A stretch of 8,905 bases of DNA from Candidatus Colimorpha onthohippi (lineage in GTDB: Bacteria > Bacteroidota > Bacteroidia > Bacteroidales > P3): NCBI GenBank assembly GCA_018064565.1, contig JAGHVA010000024.1:1-8905 (forward strand), read 5' to 3'. A program made the position numbers and the translations under genes. Below are positions 1-7,705 of the stretch, piece by piece (the stretch's first letter is position 1; every line of letters starts with the position of its first letter). The notes under the pieces were generated by a model that worked only from the letters and a program-made list of their open reading frames with translations, did no database searches and was not told where the DNA came from.

Positions 1-1
1 G

Positions 2-1288
2 TATTTTCAGCACATACTGGACACCTATGGCAAGAATAGGGGGCGGCGGACGGAGATAAGAGATTTTGAGGACATACAAGCCGTGCGTGTGGCTGTGGCA
101 AGTGAGAAATTATATGTAAACCGGACTACGGGTTTTGCAGGTTACAACCTCAAACGAGAAGAGGGGGTAGAACTGGTGGGAGAATGTTCACGGATGGACG
201 ATGTGATTGTGTTTCGCCGCGATGGCAGCATGACCGTTACCAAGATACAAGAGAAAGCTTTTGTGGGTACCAAAGATTGTACCGAGATAGTACATATCGG
301 AGTGTTTCGTCGTAAAGACGACCGCACGGTATATAACATGGTGTATCGCGACGGAGCGTTTGGATATACCATGGTGAAGCGGTTTTCGGTGATGGGGGTA
401 ACGCGCGACACCGAATACAACCTCACCAAAGGTACCAAAGGTACCCGAATTATCTATTTTACAGCCAATGCCAACGGAGAAGCCGAGGTAATTACGGTGC
501 ATCATGTTAGCAATCCAAAAATCAAGAAGATTAGCTTCGACTTTGATTTTGCCTCATTGCTTATCAAAGGCCGTCAGGCTGGTGGAAATATCTTGACGCG
601 CAATCCAGTGCGTAATATCACGCTCAAAGGCGAGGGCGTATCAACATTGGCGGCACTCAAGATATGGTTTGACGAGAGTGTGAAACGCATCAATGTAGAT
701 CAGGCTGGCAGGCTGCTGGGCGAGTTTAAGGGCAACGACCGTATATTCACCCTTATGCAGTGTGGCGCAATGCGTACGCACACCTTTGACCTGACCAACC
801 GCTTTGAGGACGACATGATAGAGATTCGCAAATTCAATGCCAAACAGATAGTGTCGGTGGTGTATAAAGATGGCGAAAGTGGGACATTCTATCTAAAACG
901 TTTTTTGTGTGAAGAGTGCGACCGAAAAAGCTATTTCATTGAAGAGAATGGGTCGGATAGCATGATTACCTACAGTATGGACACATTTCCGAGTCTGGAG
1001 GTCTTGTACGATGAGAAGAGTGGCAAGAAGATAAACGAGGAGATTATAGAGGTCTCCGATTTTATAGGTGTTAAAGGTTATAAAGCCAAAGGCAAACGGA
1101 TCTCGACATTTGCAATCAAATCGTTCCAATGGCTGGAGCCACTGCCAGAACCCGACAACGAAGAGGATACCGATGCAGAAGCGACTGAACTGGAAACGTT
1201 AGAAATGGCACTACCAGAGGTGCCCGATGAAGAGGGATCAGTGATGGCAGAAGGCATACAGATGTCATTGTTTAAAGACGATAAATAA
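2..1288 (+). CDS. parC: DNA topoisomerase IV subunit A, C-terminal part (5' truncated by window)
   Basis: The frame is open from base 2, so the gene begins upstream; 428 codons are visible, ending TAA at 1286-1288. Reading starts with ILDTYGKNRGRRTEIRDFED, the junction into the C-terminal DNA-wrapping domain, followed by pinwheel-type blades with recurring beta motifs such as VIVFRRDGSMTVTKI, NMVYRDG and RIIYFTANANGEAEV. No GyrA-box (QRRGGRG-like) motif is seen in this domain, and a separate, clear gyrA lies at the other end of the window, so this is the topoisomerase IV paralogue, which decatenates and relaxes DNA together with ParE. The breakage-reunion domain with the catalytic tyrosine lies outside the window. 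The last ~50 residues are an acidic, probably disordered tail ending IQMSLFKDDK, whose QMSLF resembles a sliding-clamp binding motif. An internal GTG at 83 is not the true start, because family-like sequence continues upstream of it. Confidence 0.93.
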   Translation, partial: YFQHILDTYGKNRGRRTEIRDFEDIQAVRVAVASEKLYVNRTTGFAGYNLKREEGVELVGECSRMDDVIVFRRDGSMTVTKIQEKAFVGTKDCTEIVHIGVFRRKDDRTVYNMVYRDGAFGYTMVKRFSVMGVTRDTEYNLTKGTKGTRIIYFTANANGEAEVITVHHVSNPKIKKISFDFDFASLLIKGRQAGGNILTRNPVRNITLKGEGVSTLAALKIWFDESVKRINVDQAGRLLGEFKGNDRIFTLMQCGAMRTHTFDLTNRFEDDMIEIRKFNAKQIVSVVYKDGESGTFYLKRFLCEECDRKSYFIEENGSDSMITYSMDTFPSLEVLYDEKSGKKINEEIIEVSDFIGVKGYKAKGKRISTFAIKSFQWLEPLPEPDNEEDTDAEATELETLEMALPEVPDEEGSVMAEGIQMSLFKDDK

Positions 1289-1362
1289 ATTTTGAACGTT
1301 TTGTATGCTGACCTGCCCGCAAGTTAGAATACAGCACTATAAATCTATAGTTATAGCAGAGG
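1289..1362 (+). other. Short intergenic spacer between parC and glycosyltransferase
   Basis: Seventy-four bases. I see no good promoter: TAAATTTTG at 1286-1294 misses the Bacteroidota -7 form TAnnTTTG by one base of spacing. Bases 1297-1320 resemble an internally deleted version of the element found before hflX and clpC. AGAGG at 1358-1362 abuts the next ATG, too close to act as a normal ribosome binding site. Transcription from the parC promoter through this spacer is the simplest reading. Confidence 0.5.
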
Positions 1363-2553
1363 ATGAGAATATTAGTTGTACTTCCCAGATTTCCATATCC
1401 TTTGGAGAAAGGAGACAAACTGCGTGCTTATCATCAGATTCGCATCTTGTCGCAGACCAACGAGGTATATCTTTTTTGTGCAGACCATAAGTTGGTAAGC
1501 GATACCCAAATAGAAGCTTTGAAGCCTTTTTGTAAAGATATATGCGTGGTGAAGCAGCCTATTTTGGAGAATTACAAGAATGTGGTTCGTAATTATCTAC
1601 ACTCCAAATCGCTGCAAATAGGTTATTGGGACTCTCAGCGGGTGCGAAAGGCTTACCGTAAATTTGAACAGAAGGTTCAACCCGATGTGGTTTATAGCCA
1701 GATGGTGCGTACCATGCCTTGGGTGAGCAGGAGCCAGCGCCCAAAGGTAATGGACTTTCAAGATGCGCTATCGATGAATACCGAACGGCGGATGAACCAA
1801 GCACACGGGTTGTGGCACTATATATTGCATTTTGAGTTCAAGATGTTGCGTTCCAGCGAATACAACGCCTTTAAGATTTTTGATGCACTCACCATTATCT
1901 CCGATCCCGACGGTGATGCCATTCCACATCGTAGAAACAGAGAAATTCAGGTGATACCCAATGGGGTGGATACCAACTATTTCAAATCAAACAACGCAGA
2001 CAAGCAGTATGACGTAGTGTTTTGTGGCAATATGAACTACCCACCTAATATCAACGCATGCAAATATCTGCTCAAAAAAGTGATGCCGTTGGTGTGGCGA
2101 GAGATGCCCGAAACTAAAGTGCTCATAGCTGGACATACGTCAAAGAAGGTGATATGGAAATGCGCCTCTGACCGGGTTACAATTACAGGCTGGGTGGATG
2201 ATATAAGAGAATGTTACGACAAGGCAAAACTGATGGCAGCGCCTATGCAGATAGGGTCGGGATTGCAGAACAAACTGCTTGAGGCTATGGCTATGCATGT
2301 GCCATGTGTTACCACCTCGATTGCCAACGACTCGCTACATGCCACGCCAGAAAAGGAAATACTGATAGGCGATACACCAGAGCAACTGGCAGCGCATATC
2401 ATGACACTACTGCGCAATGACGACCAACGTCGGCAACTTGCGCAAGCCGCTTACCAGTTTGTTACCCAGAATTACAGCTGGGAACAAAATGTGAATAAAT
2501 TGAACCAGTTGTTGCTTGAAGCTTCGAGCGATAAGAGTCCGCGTCTAAACTAA
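1363..2553 (+). CDS. GT4-family glycosyltransferase
   Basis: The product has 396 residues, a normal length for a two-domain GT-B enzyme. The N-terminal Rossmann half opens with MRILVVLPRFPYPLEKGDKL, where the P(x)nGDKLR loop is typical of acceptor-side domains. The C-terminal half has IPNGVD (198-203), CGNMNYPPN (221-229), KVLIAGH (252-258), TGWVDDIRECY (275-285) and the donor-binding segment MQIGSGLQNKLLEAMAM (295-311). The last is the GT4 nucleotide-sugar site, with one conserved Glu (E307) and Gly-Ser in place of the first Glu of the classical EX7E motif, a variant I associate with a common subgroup including PEP-CTERM/Stp1-like transferases. It probably transfers a sugar from a nucleotide-activated donor in the cytoplasm during surface glycan synthesis; donor and acceptor cannot be read from the sequence. 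No membrane segment or signal peptide is seen. No other glycan genes are nearby, so it looks like a stand-alone gene in a housekeeping operon. Confidence 0.88.
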   Translation: MRILVVLPRFPYPLEKGDKLRAYHQIRILSQTNEVYLFCADHKLVSDTQIEALKPFCKDICVVKQPILENYKNVVRNYLHSKSLQIGYWDSQRVRKAYRKFEQKVQPDVVYSQMVRTMPWVSRSQRPKVMDFQDALSMNTERRMNQAHGLWHYILHFEFKMLRSSEYNAFKIFDALTIISDPDGDAIPHRRNREIQVIPNGVDTNYFKSNNADKQYDVVFCGNMNYPPNINACKYLLKKVMPLVWREMPETKVLIAGHTSKKVIWKCASDRVTITGWVDDIRECYDKAKLMAAPMQIGSGLQNKLLEAMAMHVPCVTTSIANDSLHATPEKEILIGDTPEQLAAHIMTLLRNDDQRRQLAQAAYQFVTQNYSWEQNVNKLNQLLLEASSDKSPRLN

Positions 2554-2554
2554 C

Positions 2555-2653
2555 GTTTTCGATAAGCCGAGAGCAGACAAGTTTGCTTGTATGCCGACCC
2601 GCCTGTCGGCGGACAAGGTGCGAGAAAACGACTGTTTTGAAAAAACGAACATA
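2555..2653 (+). repeat. Dispersed structured element, copy A (short form, before hflX)
   Basis: This 99-base block starts GTTTTCGATAA two bases after the glycosyltransferase stop and ends GAACATA three bases before the ATG at 2657. It aligns with the reverse complement of 7665-7514. Shared parts are GTTTTC(C)GATAA, GCCGA, ACAAG, TATGCCGACC, GTCGGCGG, GGTGC and the 3' block GAAAACGACTGTTTTGAAAA followed by more A and GAACATA. GCCGAC (2593-2598) pairs with GTCGGC (2605-2610) around a six-base loop, and AAAAC (2625-2629) can pair with GTTTT (2634-2638). A stem ACAAG/CTTGT (2577-2590 region) occurs only in this copy. Both copies lie in sense orientation before a gene, so it may be a transcribed leader, or a REP-like interspersed repeat. 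I do not recognise it as a named family. Confidence 0.75.
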
Positions 2654-2656
2654 TTT

Positions 2657-3949
2657 ATGACCAAAGCGCGTCAAGGTAAATTTAGAAAGGCAGTGGGGAA
2701 CTGGACTCCCGACATGCAAACCTCAGAGACAACTAAGCGACTGTCGCCCCAAGAGCGCAACACTTTTCAGACCGATGAGGTGCCAGAGAAAGCTATATTG
2801 GTGTCGGTATGTGCTGGCGGAGCCACTATGGAACGCACCGAGGAGTATTTGTCTGAACTGGCATTTCTGCTTGAGACCGCTGGCGGTGTGGCTGTAAAGA
2901 GGGTGATACAGAAACTGGAACGTCCCGATCCGCGCACCTATATCGGGTCGGGCAAGATAGATGAGGTTAAAGAGTATAAAAATGCACTGGAAGTTGACTT
3001 TCTGGTTTTTGACGATGAGTTGTCGCCTGCGCAATTGCGCAATTTGGAACGGGAATTTGAATGTAGAATCTTAGATCGCACCACGCTCATCCTCGACATA
3101 TTTGCCAAACGAGCACGCACCAGCATTGCCAAAACGCAAGTAGAACTTGCACAACTACAGTACATGTTGCCTCGACTGACGCGCTTGTGGACCCATCTGG
3201 AACGCCAGCGTGGCGGTATTGGCATGCGAGGACCTGGTGAGACTCAGATAGAGACCGACCGCCGACTGATAACCAACAAAATTGCACTTCTCAAAGAGCG
3301 GCTGACCACCATCGATAAGCAGAAAGTGTTGCAACGCAAAAACCGAGAGAGCTTGGTGCGCGTGGCACTGGTAGGCTATACCAACGTAGGCAAATCGACG
3401 TTGATGAACCTCCTTAGCAAAAGTGATGTCTTTGCCGAAGACAAACTCTTTGCCACTTTGGACACCACTGTCCGCAAAATGGTAATAGGAAACCTGCCGT
3501 TTCTGCTTACTGACACTGTAGGATTTATTCGCAAGCTGCCGCACGGATTGGTGGAGAGTTTCAAATCGACACTTGATGAAGTGTGCGAGGCAGACATACT
3601 GCTGCATGTGGTTGATATATCACACCCAGACCATGAAAGCCAGATAGAGGCAGTCAACAAAACACTGCAAGAGATAGGTGCCGCTGGCAAACCTGTTATC
3701 ATGGTGTTTAACAAAATTGATGCTTATACCTATGTAGAGAAAGAGGCAGACGACCTCACACCCATCACAAAGGCCAACTGGCCATTGGAGATGCTGCGTG
3801 AGAGCTGGATGGCAAAAAATACCGACCACGAGACACTGTTTATCTCCGCTACCAACAAGGAGAACATAGACACCTTGCGACAGGTGATGTACGACAAAGT
3901 AAAACAGATACACGCTGTCCGCTATCCGTACAACAATTTCTATTGGTAA
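2657..3949 (+). CDS. hflX: Ribosome-associated GTPase HflX
   Basis: From the ATG at 2657 the product has 430 residues. HflX binds the 50S subunit and splits stalled or hibernating ribosomes under stress. The N-terminal domain contains YIGSGKIDEVKEY and DDELSPAQLRNLE. The HflX-specific linker follows, with THLERQRGGIGMRGPGETQ and ETDRR (about 180-203). The GTPase domain has G1 GYTNVGKST (240-248), G3 DTVGF (286-290), G4 NKID (352-355) and G5 SAT (397-399), all intact. The C-terminus ends NNFYW. The frame stays open back to an ATG at 2591, but those 22 codons lie inside the dispersed element and look non-coding. I prefer 2657 because an A-rich stretch typical of Bacteroidota leaders precedes it. 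The ATG at 2714 (411 residues) is a serious alternative, since family similarity begins only near VPEKAILVSV. The gene is probably co-transcribed with its neighbours. Confidence 0.95.
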   Translation: MTKARQGKFRKAVGNWTPDMQTSETTKRLSPQERNTFQTDEVPEKAILVSVCAGGATMERTEEYLSELAFLLETAGGVAVKRVIQKLERPDPRTYIGSGKIDEVKEYKNALEVDFLVFDDELSPAQLRNLEREFECRILDRTTLILDIFAKRARTSIAKTQVELAQLQYMLPRLTRLWTHLERQRGGIGMRGPGETQIETDRRLITNKIALLKERLTTIDKQKVLQRKNRESLVRVALVGYTNVGKSTLMNLLSKSDVFAEDKLFATLDTTVRKMVIGNLPFLLTDTVGFIRKLPHGLVESFKSTLDEVCEADILLHVVDISHPDHESQIEAVNKTLQEIGAAGKPVIMVFNKIDAYTYVEKEADDLTPITKANWPLEMLRESWMAKNTDHETLFISATNKENIDTLRQVMYDKVKQIHAVRYPYNNFYW

Positions 3950-3980
3950 ACTGACATAACGAAAACAATTATATAATATC

Positions 3981-4736
3981 ATGAAGAAAATAGCTTTGAT
4001 TACAGGCGCTACCAGCGGAATTGGCAAAGGCTGCGCCAAAAAATTTGCCGAAGGCGGATACAACTTGATACTCACTGGCCGCAAACCCGCATTGCTTGAG
4101 ACTTTGAAAAGCGAACTCGAAGCCCAAGGAGCAGCGGTGCATACCCTGCTGTTTGACGTGCGTGATGCCGAAGCCGCCAAGTCGGCTATCGACAGCCTGC
4201 CAGAACAATGGAGGCAGATAGATGTGCTTATCAACAATGCTGGTCTCGCATTGGGGTTAGACAAAGAGTATGAAGGCAGCATGGAAGACTGGAACATCAT
4301 GATCGACACCAATATCAAAGGCCTGTTAACCATGACACGCCTTATAGTGCCTGGAATGATAAGCCGCAACCATGGGCATGTAATCAACATAGGTAGTGTG
4401 GCTGGCGATGCCGCCTATGCCAACGGCAATGTGTATTGTGCCACTAAGGCAGCAGTAAAAGCCATTACCGATGGTCTGCGCATAGATGTGGCAGAGAGTG
4501 CTGTGCGTGTAACCAATATCAAACCAGGATTGGTAGAAACCAATTTCAGTGTAACACGGTTCCATGGTGACGAACAACGCGCCGAAAACGTGTATAAAGG
4601 CATACAACCCCTTACTGGCGACGATATTGCTGACGTGGCGTTCTATGCCGCCTCTGCACCCGATCATGTACAGATAGCCGAGGTGTTGGTACTTGCTACC
4701 CACCAAGCAAGCGGATCAGTAATTGTGAGAAAATAG
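3981..4736 (+). CDS. ydfG: SDR-family NADP-dependent oxidoreductase, YdfG-like (3-hydroxy acid dehydrogenase)
   Basis: The 251-residue product is a full-length classical short-chain dehydrogenase. It has the cofactor motif TGATSGIG (8-15), TGRK with R34 after strand beta-2 (favouring NADP), FDV with D59, NNAG (85-88), and the tetrad N111, S139, Y152, K156 (YCATK), followed by PG at 182-183. The stretches NNAGLALG, MIDTNIKGL, RNHGHVINIGS and GNVYCATKA closely match my recollection of E. coli YdfG, which oxidises L-allo-threonine, serine and related 3-hydroxy acids and can reduce malonic semialdehyde. The exact substrate here is inferred from that resemblance only. The protein is cytoplasmic with no signal peptide. 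It lies 31 bases after hflX with an AT-rich spacer and no visible promoter or Shine-Dalgarno, so it is probably the last gene of the operon, followed by two hairpins. Confidence 0.9.
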   Translation: MKKIALITGATSGIGKGCAKKFAEGGYNLILTGRKPALLETLKSELEAQGAAVHTLLFDVRDAEAAKSAIDSLPEQWRQIDVLINNAGLALGLDKEYEGSMEDWNIMIDTNIKGLLTMTRLIVPGMISRNHGHVINIGSVAGDAAYANGNVYCATKAAVKAITDGLRIDVAESAVRVTNIKPGLVETNFSVTRFHGDEQRAENVYKGIQPLTGDDIADVAFYAASAPDHVQIAEVLVLATHQASGSVIVRK

Positions 4737-4749
4737 TAGGGTAGTAATA

Positions 4750-4783
4750 CTCTTTATGTTAGTCTCTTGTATCTAACAAAGAG
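4750..4783 (+). terminator. Inverted repeat after the SDR gene, possible terminator
   Basis: CTCTTT-AT-GTTAG (4750-4762) is complementary to CTAACAAAGAG (4773-4783), giving an 11-bp stem interrupted by a 2-base bulge, with a 10-base loop. It begins 14 bases after the SDR stop codon. No T-run follows, so a classical intrinsic terminator is not proven. Position argues for transcript-end or 3'-stabilising function. Confidence 0.45.
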
Positions 4784-4802
4784 CGAGCGGCTTGCCTATA
4801 TA

Positions 4803-4848
4803 CAAATCAGCGGAGCCAATGCCATATTTGACAGGTTCCGCTGATTTG
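4803..4848. terminator. Perfect 12-bp hairpin between convergent genes, possible bidirectional terminator
   Basis: CAAATCAGCGGA (4803-4814) is the exact reverse complement of TCCGCTGATTTG (4837-4848). The stem extends by a G-T wobble and two G-C pairs to 15 pairs around a 16-base loop. It lies 34 bases downstream of the clpC stop and about 67 bases downstream of the SDR stop, so it could end or protect transcripts from both sides. T-tracts on either side are short. Confidence 0.6.
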
Positions 4849-4881
4849 CTTACGTTAATGCGTGACTGATTTACAGATGCC

Positions 4882-7491
4882 TCATATCTTGTCGCCGTCA
4901 GCGTCACTATCCAAAGCGTCTGCACCCTGATTTAATGTGCGTTGAAACCGCTTGGAGGCATCGCCCTTGATGATATCAAATGTAATGTGGCTGTCATCGC
5001 CATCGGTGGCGGTAATTTTGATGGTATCGCCCACCAACACATCGGCTTTGATAATCTGATCGGCCAGGTCGTCCTCTATATACCTTTGAATGGCTCTGCG
5101 GAGCGGACGGGCACCATACTGGTCGTCCCAACCTTTTGATAGGATAAAGTCCTTGGCTTTCTCATCAATCTCAACACCAAACCCCATCTCTTTGATTCGA
5201 TTAAACAAACCCTTCAACTCAATGCTTATAATCTTGTGAATATCATTGCGATTTAATGAGTTGAAATATACAATGTCGTCGATACGGTTCAAAAACTCAG
5301 GAGCAAAGGTCTTTTTGAGCGACTTCTCAATCACATCTCGCCGTGCCTTGTCGAGAGCCGACTCCCGAGCCGAGGTGTTAAATCCAACGCCTGTACCGAA
5401 GTCTTTTAGCTGTCGGCTTCCCGTATTGGACGTCATGATGATAATGGTGTTTTTGAAGTCAACTTTGCGCCCAACGCCATCCGTCAGTTGCCCATCGTCG
5501 AGCACTTGGAGTAGCACATTGAAAATATCAGGATGAGCTTTCTCAATCTCGTCAAGAAGTACGATAGAATAGGGCTTGCGACGCACTTTCTCAGTAAGTT
5601 GACCTCCTTCTTCATAACCCACATAACCTGGAGGTGCACCAATCAGTCGGCTTACGGCGAATTTTTCCATATATTCGCTCATGTCGATACGTATCATAGC
5701 CGATTCGCTGTCAAAAAGATAACGCGCCAAGATTTTGGAAAGATAAGTCTTTCCAACACCTGTGGGTCCCAAAAAGAGAAACGACCCAATGGGACGGTTA
5801 GGATCCTTCAATCCAGCACGGTTGCGGCGAATGGCCTTGCTGATTTGACTAATAGCCTCATCCTGACCCACAACGGCACCTTGCAGTTGCTGCTCCATAA
5901 CCATCAGTCGGGCGCTCTCGTTTTCGGCTATCCGCTGCGTGGGGACACCAGTCATCATAGCAACCACCTCGGCAATATCATTTTCTGTAACCGTCTCACG
6001 TTCTTCTCGCTCGGTTTCTTCCCATTGGCGCTTGAGGTCGTCCAACTTTGTTGTCAATTCACGCTCTTGGTCGCGATATATTGCCGCCTCGCGGTAGTTG
6101 GATTGGGCTACACATTCCTTCTTCTGTTTTACAACCTGAGCCACCTCTTGTTCCAGATTTACGATAGCCTGTGGCACACGGATATGTGCGATACGCACTC
6201 GCGAGCCCGCCTCGTCCAAAACATCGATAGCCTTGTCTGGCAGAACGCGGTCGCTGATATAACGTTCGGAGAGCGACACACATGCTTTGATAGCCTCATC
6301 GGAGTAGATTACCAGATGATGATCCTCATACTTACCTTTAATCTTTTGCAGGATAGTGAGCGTTTGCTCTGGTGTAGAGGGTTCCACAATCACTTTCTGA
6401 AACCTACGTTCCAAAGCACCGTCTTTTTCGATATATTGGCGATATTCGTCCAATGTGGTGGTGCCGATGCACTGCAACTCGCCACGCGCCAGCGCAGGTT
6501 TGAACATATTTGAGGCATCGAGCGATCCGCTGGCACTCCCAGCACCTACAATGGTGTGAATCTCATCGATAAACAAGATGATATCAGGGTTTTTCTGCAG
6601 TTCGTTGATAACGGCCTTCATGCGCTCTTCAAACTGCCCACGATATTTAGTCCCAGCTACCAGACTTGCCATGTCCAGCGAGATGACACGTTTGCCGTAT
6701 AGCGTGCGGGGAACAGCACCCTCTACAATACGCAACGCAAGCCCTTCGGCAATGGCACTCTTGCCAACGCCCGGATCTCCAATCAAGATGGGATTGTTTT
6801 TCTTGCGACGACTTAATATCTGAGCGATACGCTCCAATTCGTGTTCACGACCCACGATAGGATCTAACCTGCCTTCGGCAGCTAAAAGCGTAAGGTCGCG
6901 ACCAAAATTCTCTAACGCAGGCGTTTTTGCCTCGCTTTTATCCGACTTGTGTGATGGCTGTCGCTGGTCGTCAGGATTTGGAAAAAAATCGTCATTATCA
7001 TCATCACTTGTCTGCATCTTGAAATCTTCGCTGGCAGAAGCATCGGGGTAACCACTGTTTTGCTTTACAAGGTTGTAGGCTTTTAGATAGGTAACACCCA
7101 ACTCATTCAGCACTTTGCATGGCAGGTTTTCGTCCTCTTTGAGGATAGCCAAAAGCAGATGCTCGGTGCGGATGGTTTGGCTCTTGAGTTTGGACGAATC
7201 CAAAAAACTAAGACGCAATACCTTCTCGGCCTGTTTCAACATGCTTATCTCACTATTATCGCTATACACAATATCACCTCCTGCGCGGTTGACGGCACTC
7301 TCTACGCGGGTACGTACAGCCTCAATATCCACATCCATAGTAACCAAGAGCTTGTACCCACCACAATCTGACTCACGTGTCATGGCGAGAAAAAGATGCT
7401 CCACGCCAATAAAACCACTGCACAGACGAATAGCTTCCTGACGGCTATTGCTGGTAACTTTCTTAAGGTTGTCGCTTAAATTAAACTCCAT
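4882..7491 (-). CDS. clpC: AAA+ unfoldase ClpC (Clp ATPase, ClpA/ClpB/ClpC family)
   Basis: The 869-residue product is a complete two-ring Clp ATPase that unfolds proteins and feeds them to ClpP in the cytoplasm. The N-terminal Clp-N double repeat spans about 1-145, followed by a low-complexity acidic linker (155-195). The first AAA module has Walker A GDPGVGKS (238-245), Walker B ILFIDE (305-310) and ERRF (361-364). A short middle domain holds a UVR-like segment near QSNYREAAIYRDQE (463-476), which is ClpC-type rather than the long ClpB coiled coil. The second module has Walker A GPTGVGKT (575-582), Walker B VLLDE (644-648), TSNTGSRQ, the tripeptide VGF (702-704), which matches the ClpP-docking loop, and FLNRID. 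GARPLRR begins the C-terminal domain. The last ~30 residues form an acidic tail (DALDSDADGDKI). The start at 7491 gives the family-typical beginning MEFNLSDNLKKV. It is divergent from gyrA and has a ~200-base leader containing copy B of the dispersed element. Confidence 0.97.
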   Translation of the reverse strand: MEFNLSDNLKKVTSNSRQEAIRLCSGFIGVEHLFLAMTRESDCGGYKLLVTMDVDIEAVRTRVESAVNRAGGDIVYSDNSEISMLKQAEKVLRLSFLDSSKLKSQTIRTEHLLLAILKEDENLPCKVLNELGVTYLKAYNLVKQNSGYPDASASEDFKMQTSDDDNDDFFPNPDDQRQPSHKSDKSEAKTPALENFGRDLTLLAAEGRLDPIVGREHELERIAQILSRRKKNNPILIGDPGVGKSAIAEGLALRIVEGAVPRTLYGKRVISLDMASLVAGTKYRGQFEERMKAVINELQKNPDIILFIDEIHTIVGAGSASGSLDASNMFKPALARGELQCIGTTTLDEYRQYIEKDGALERRFQKVIVEPSTPEQTLTILQKIKGKYEDHHLVIYSDEAIKACVSLSERYISDRVLPDKAIDVLDEAGSRVRIAHIRVPQAIVNLEQEVAQVVKQKKECVAQSNYREAAIYRDQERELTTKLDDLKRQWEETEREERETVTENDIAEVVAMMTGVPTQRIAENESARLMVMEQQLQGAVVGQDEAISQISKAIRRNRAGLKDPNRPIGSFLFLGPTGVGKTYLSKILARYLFDSESAMIRIDMSEYMEKFAVSRLIGAPPGYVGYEEGGQLTEKVRRKPYSIVLLDEIEKAHPDIFNVLLQVLDDGQLTDGVGRKVDFKNTIIIMTSNTGSRQLKDFGTGVGFNTSARESALDKARRDVIEKSLKKTFAPEFLNRIDDIVYFNSLNRNDIHKIISIELKGLFNRIKEMGFGVEIDEKAKDFILSKGWDDQYGARPLRRAIQRYIEDDLADQIIKADVLVGDTIKITATDGDDSHITFDIIKGDASKRFQRTLNQGADALDSDADGDKI

Positions 7492-7513
7492 CTATTGAGT
7501 AGTTGTATTGTTA

Positions 7514-7665
7514 TATGTTCTTTTTTTTCAAAACAGTCGTTTTCTTGCCTTGGCATAGTGAATGCAAGCATTCCCTCTCTTGCACCCAGCCCGCCGACAA
7601 ACAGGTCGGCATATAGCAATCTTGTTTGTGATCGGCTTGCTGGCAGGCTCTAATTATCGGAAAAC
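7514..7665 (-). repeat. Dispersed structured element, copy B (long form, in the clpC leader)
   Basis: Read on the - strand, this 152-base copy starts GTTTTCCGATAA (7665 downward) and ends GAACATA (7520-7514), 22 bases before the clpC ATG. The 6-bp stem GCCGAC/GTCGGC is retained (plus-strand 7593-7598 and 7605-7610), but the six-base loop differs from copy A, which supports a selected hairpin. Compared with copy A it carries 17 extra bases after GATAA and 35 extra bases before the 3' block. The larger insert contains its own hairpin GAATGC/GCATTC (7560-7573) and lies between two GCAAGA direct repeats. A promoter-like site lies upstream on the same strand, so the element is probably transcribed as clpC 5' leader. 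The - strand frame through it does not look like a protein. Confidence 0.75.
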
Positions 7666-7705
7666 AATCCAAAACTAATGCAGCACACAACTGCGATACA
7701 AATTG

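Noticed and set aside
427..447. Tandem 9-bp repeat of ACCAAAGGT in parC
   Set aside because: It encodes TKGTKGT inside a conserved blade of the pinwheel domain (related proteins have TKGNP here); only two units, so not a meaningful repeat.
1305..1490. 61-codon frame beginning before the glycosyltransferase
   Set aside because: It overlaps the glycosyltransferase start in another frame and has no recognisable features.
3620..4390. 256-codon open frame on the - strand
   Set aside because: It overlaps the ends of hflX and the SDR gene, both of which have complete family motifs on the + strand.
5533..6513. 326-codon open frame on the + strand
   Set aside because: It lies antisense inside clpC, whose motifs are intact on the - strand; the translation has no domain character and is rich in His, Cys, Phe and Leu as expected for a shadow frame.
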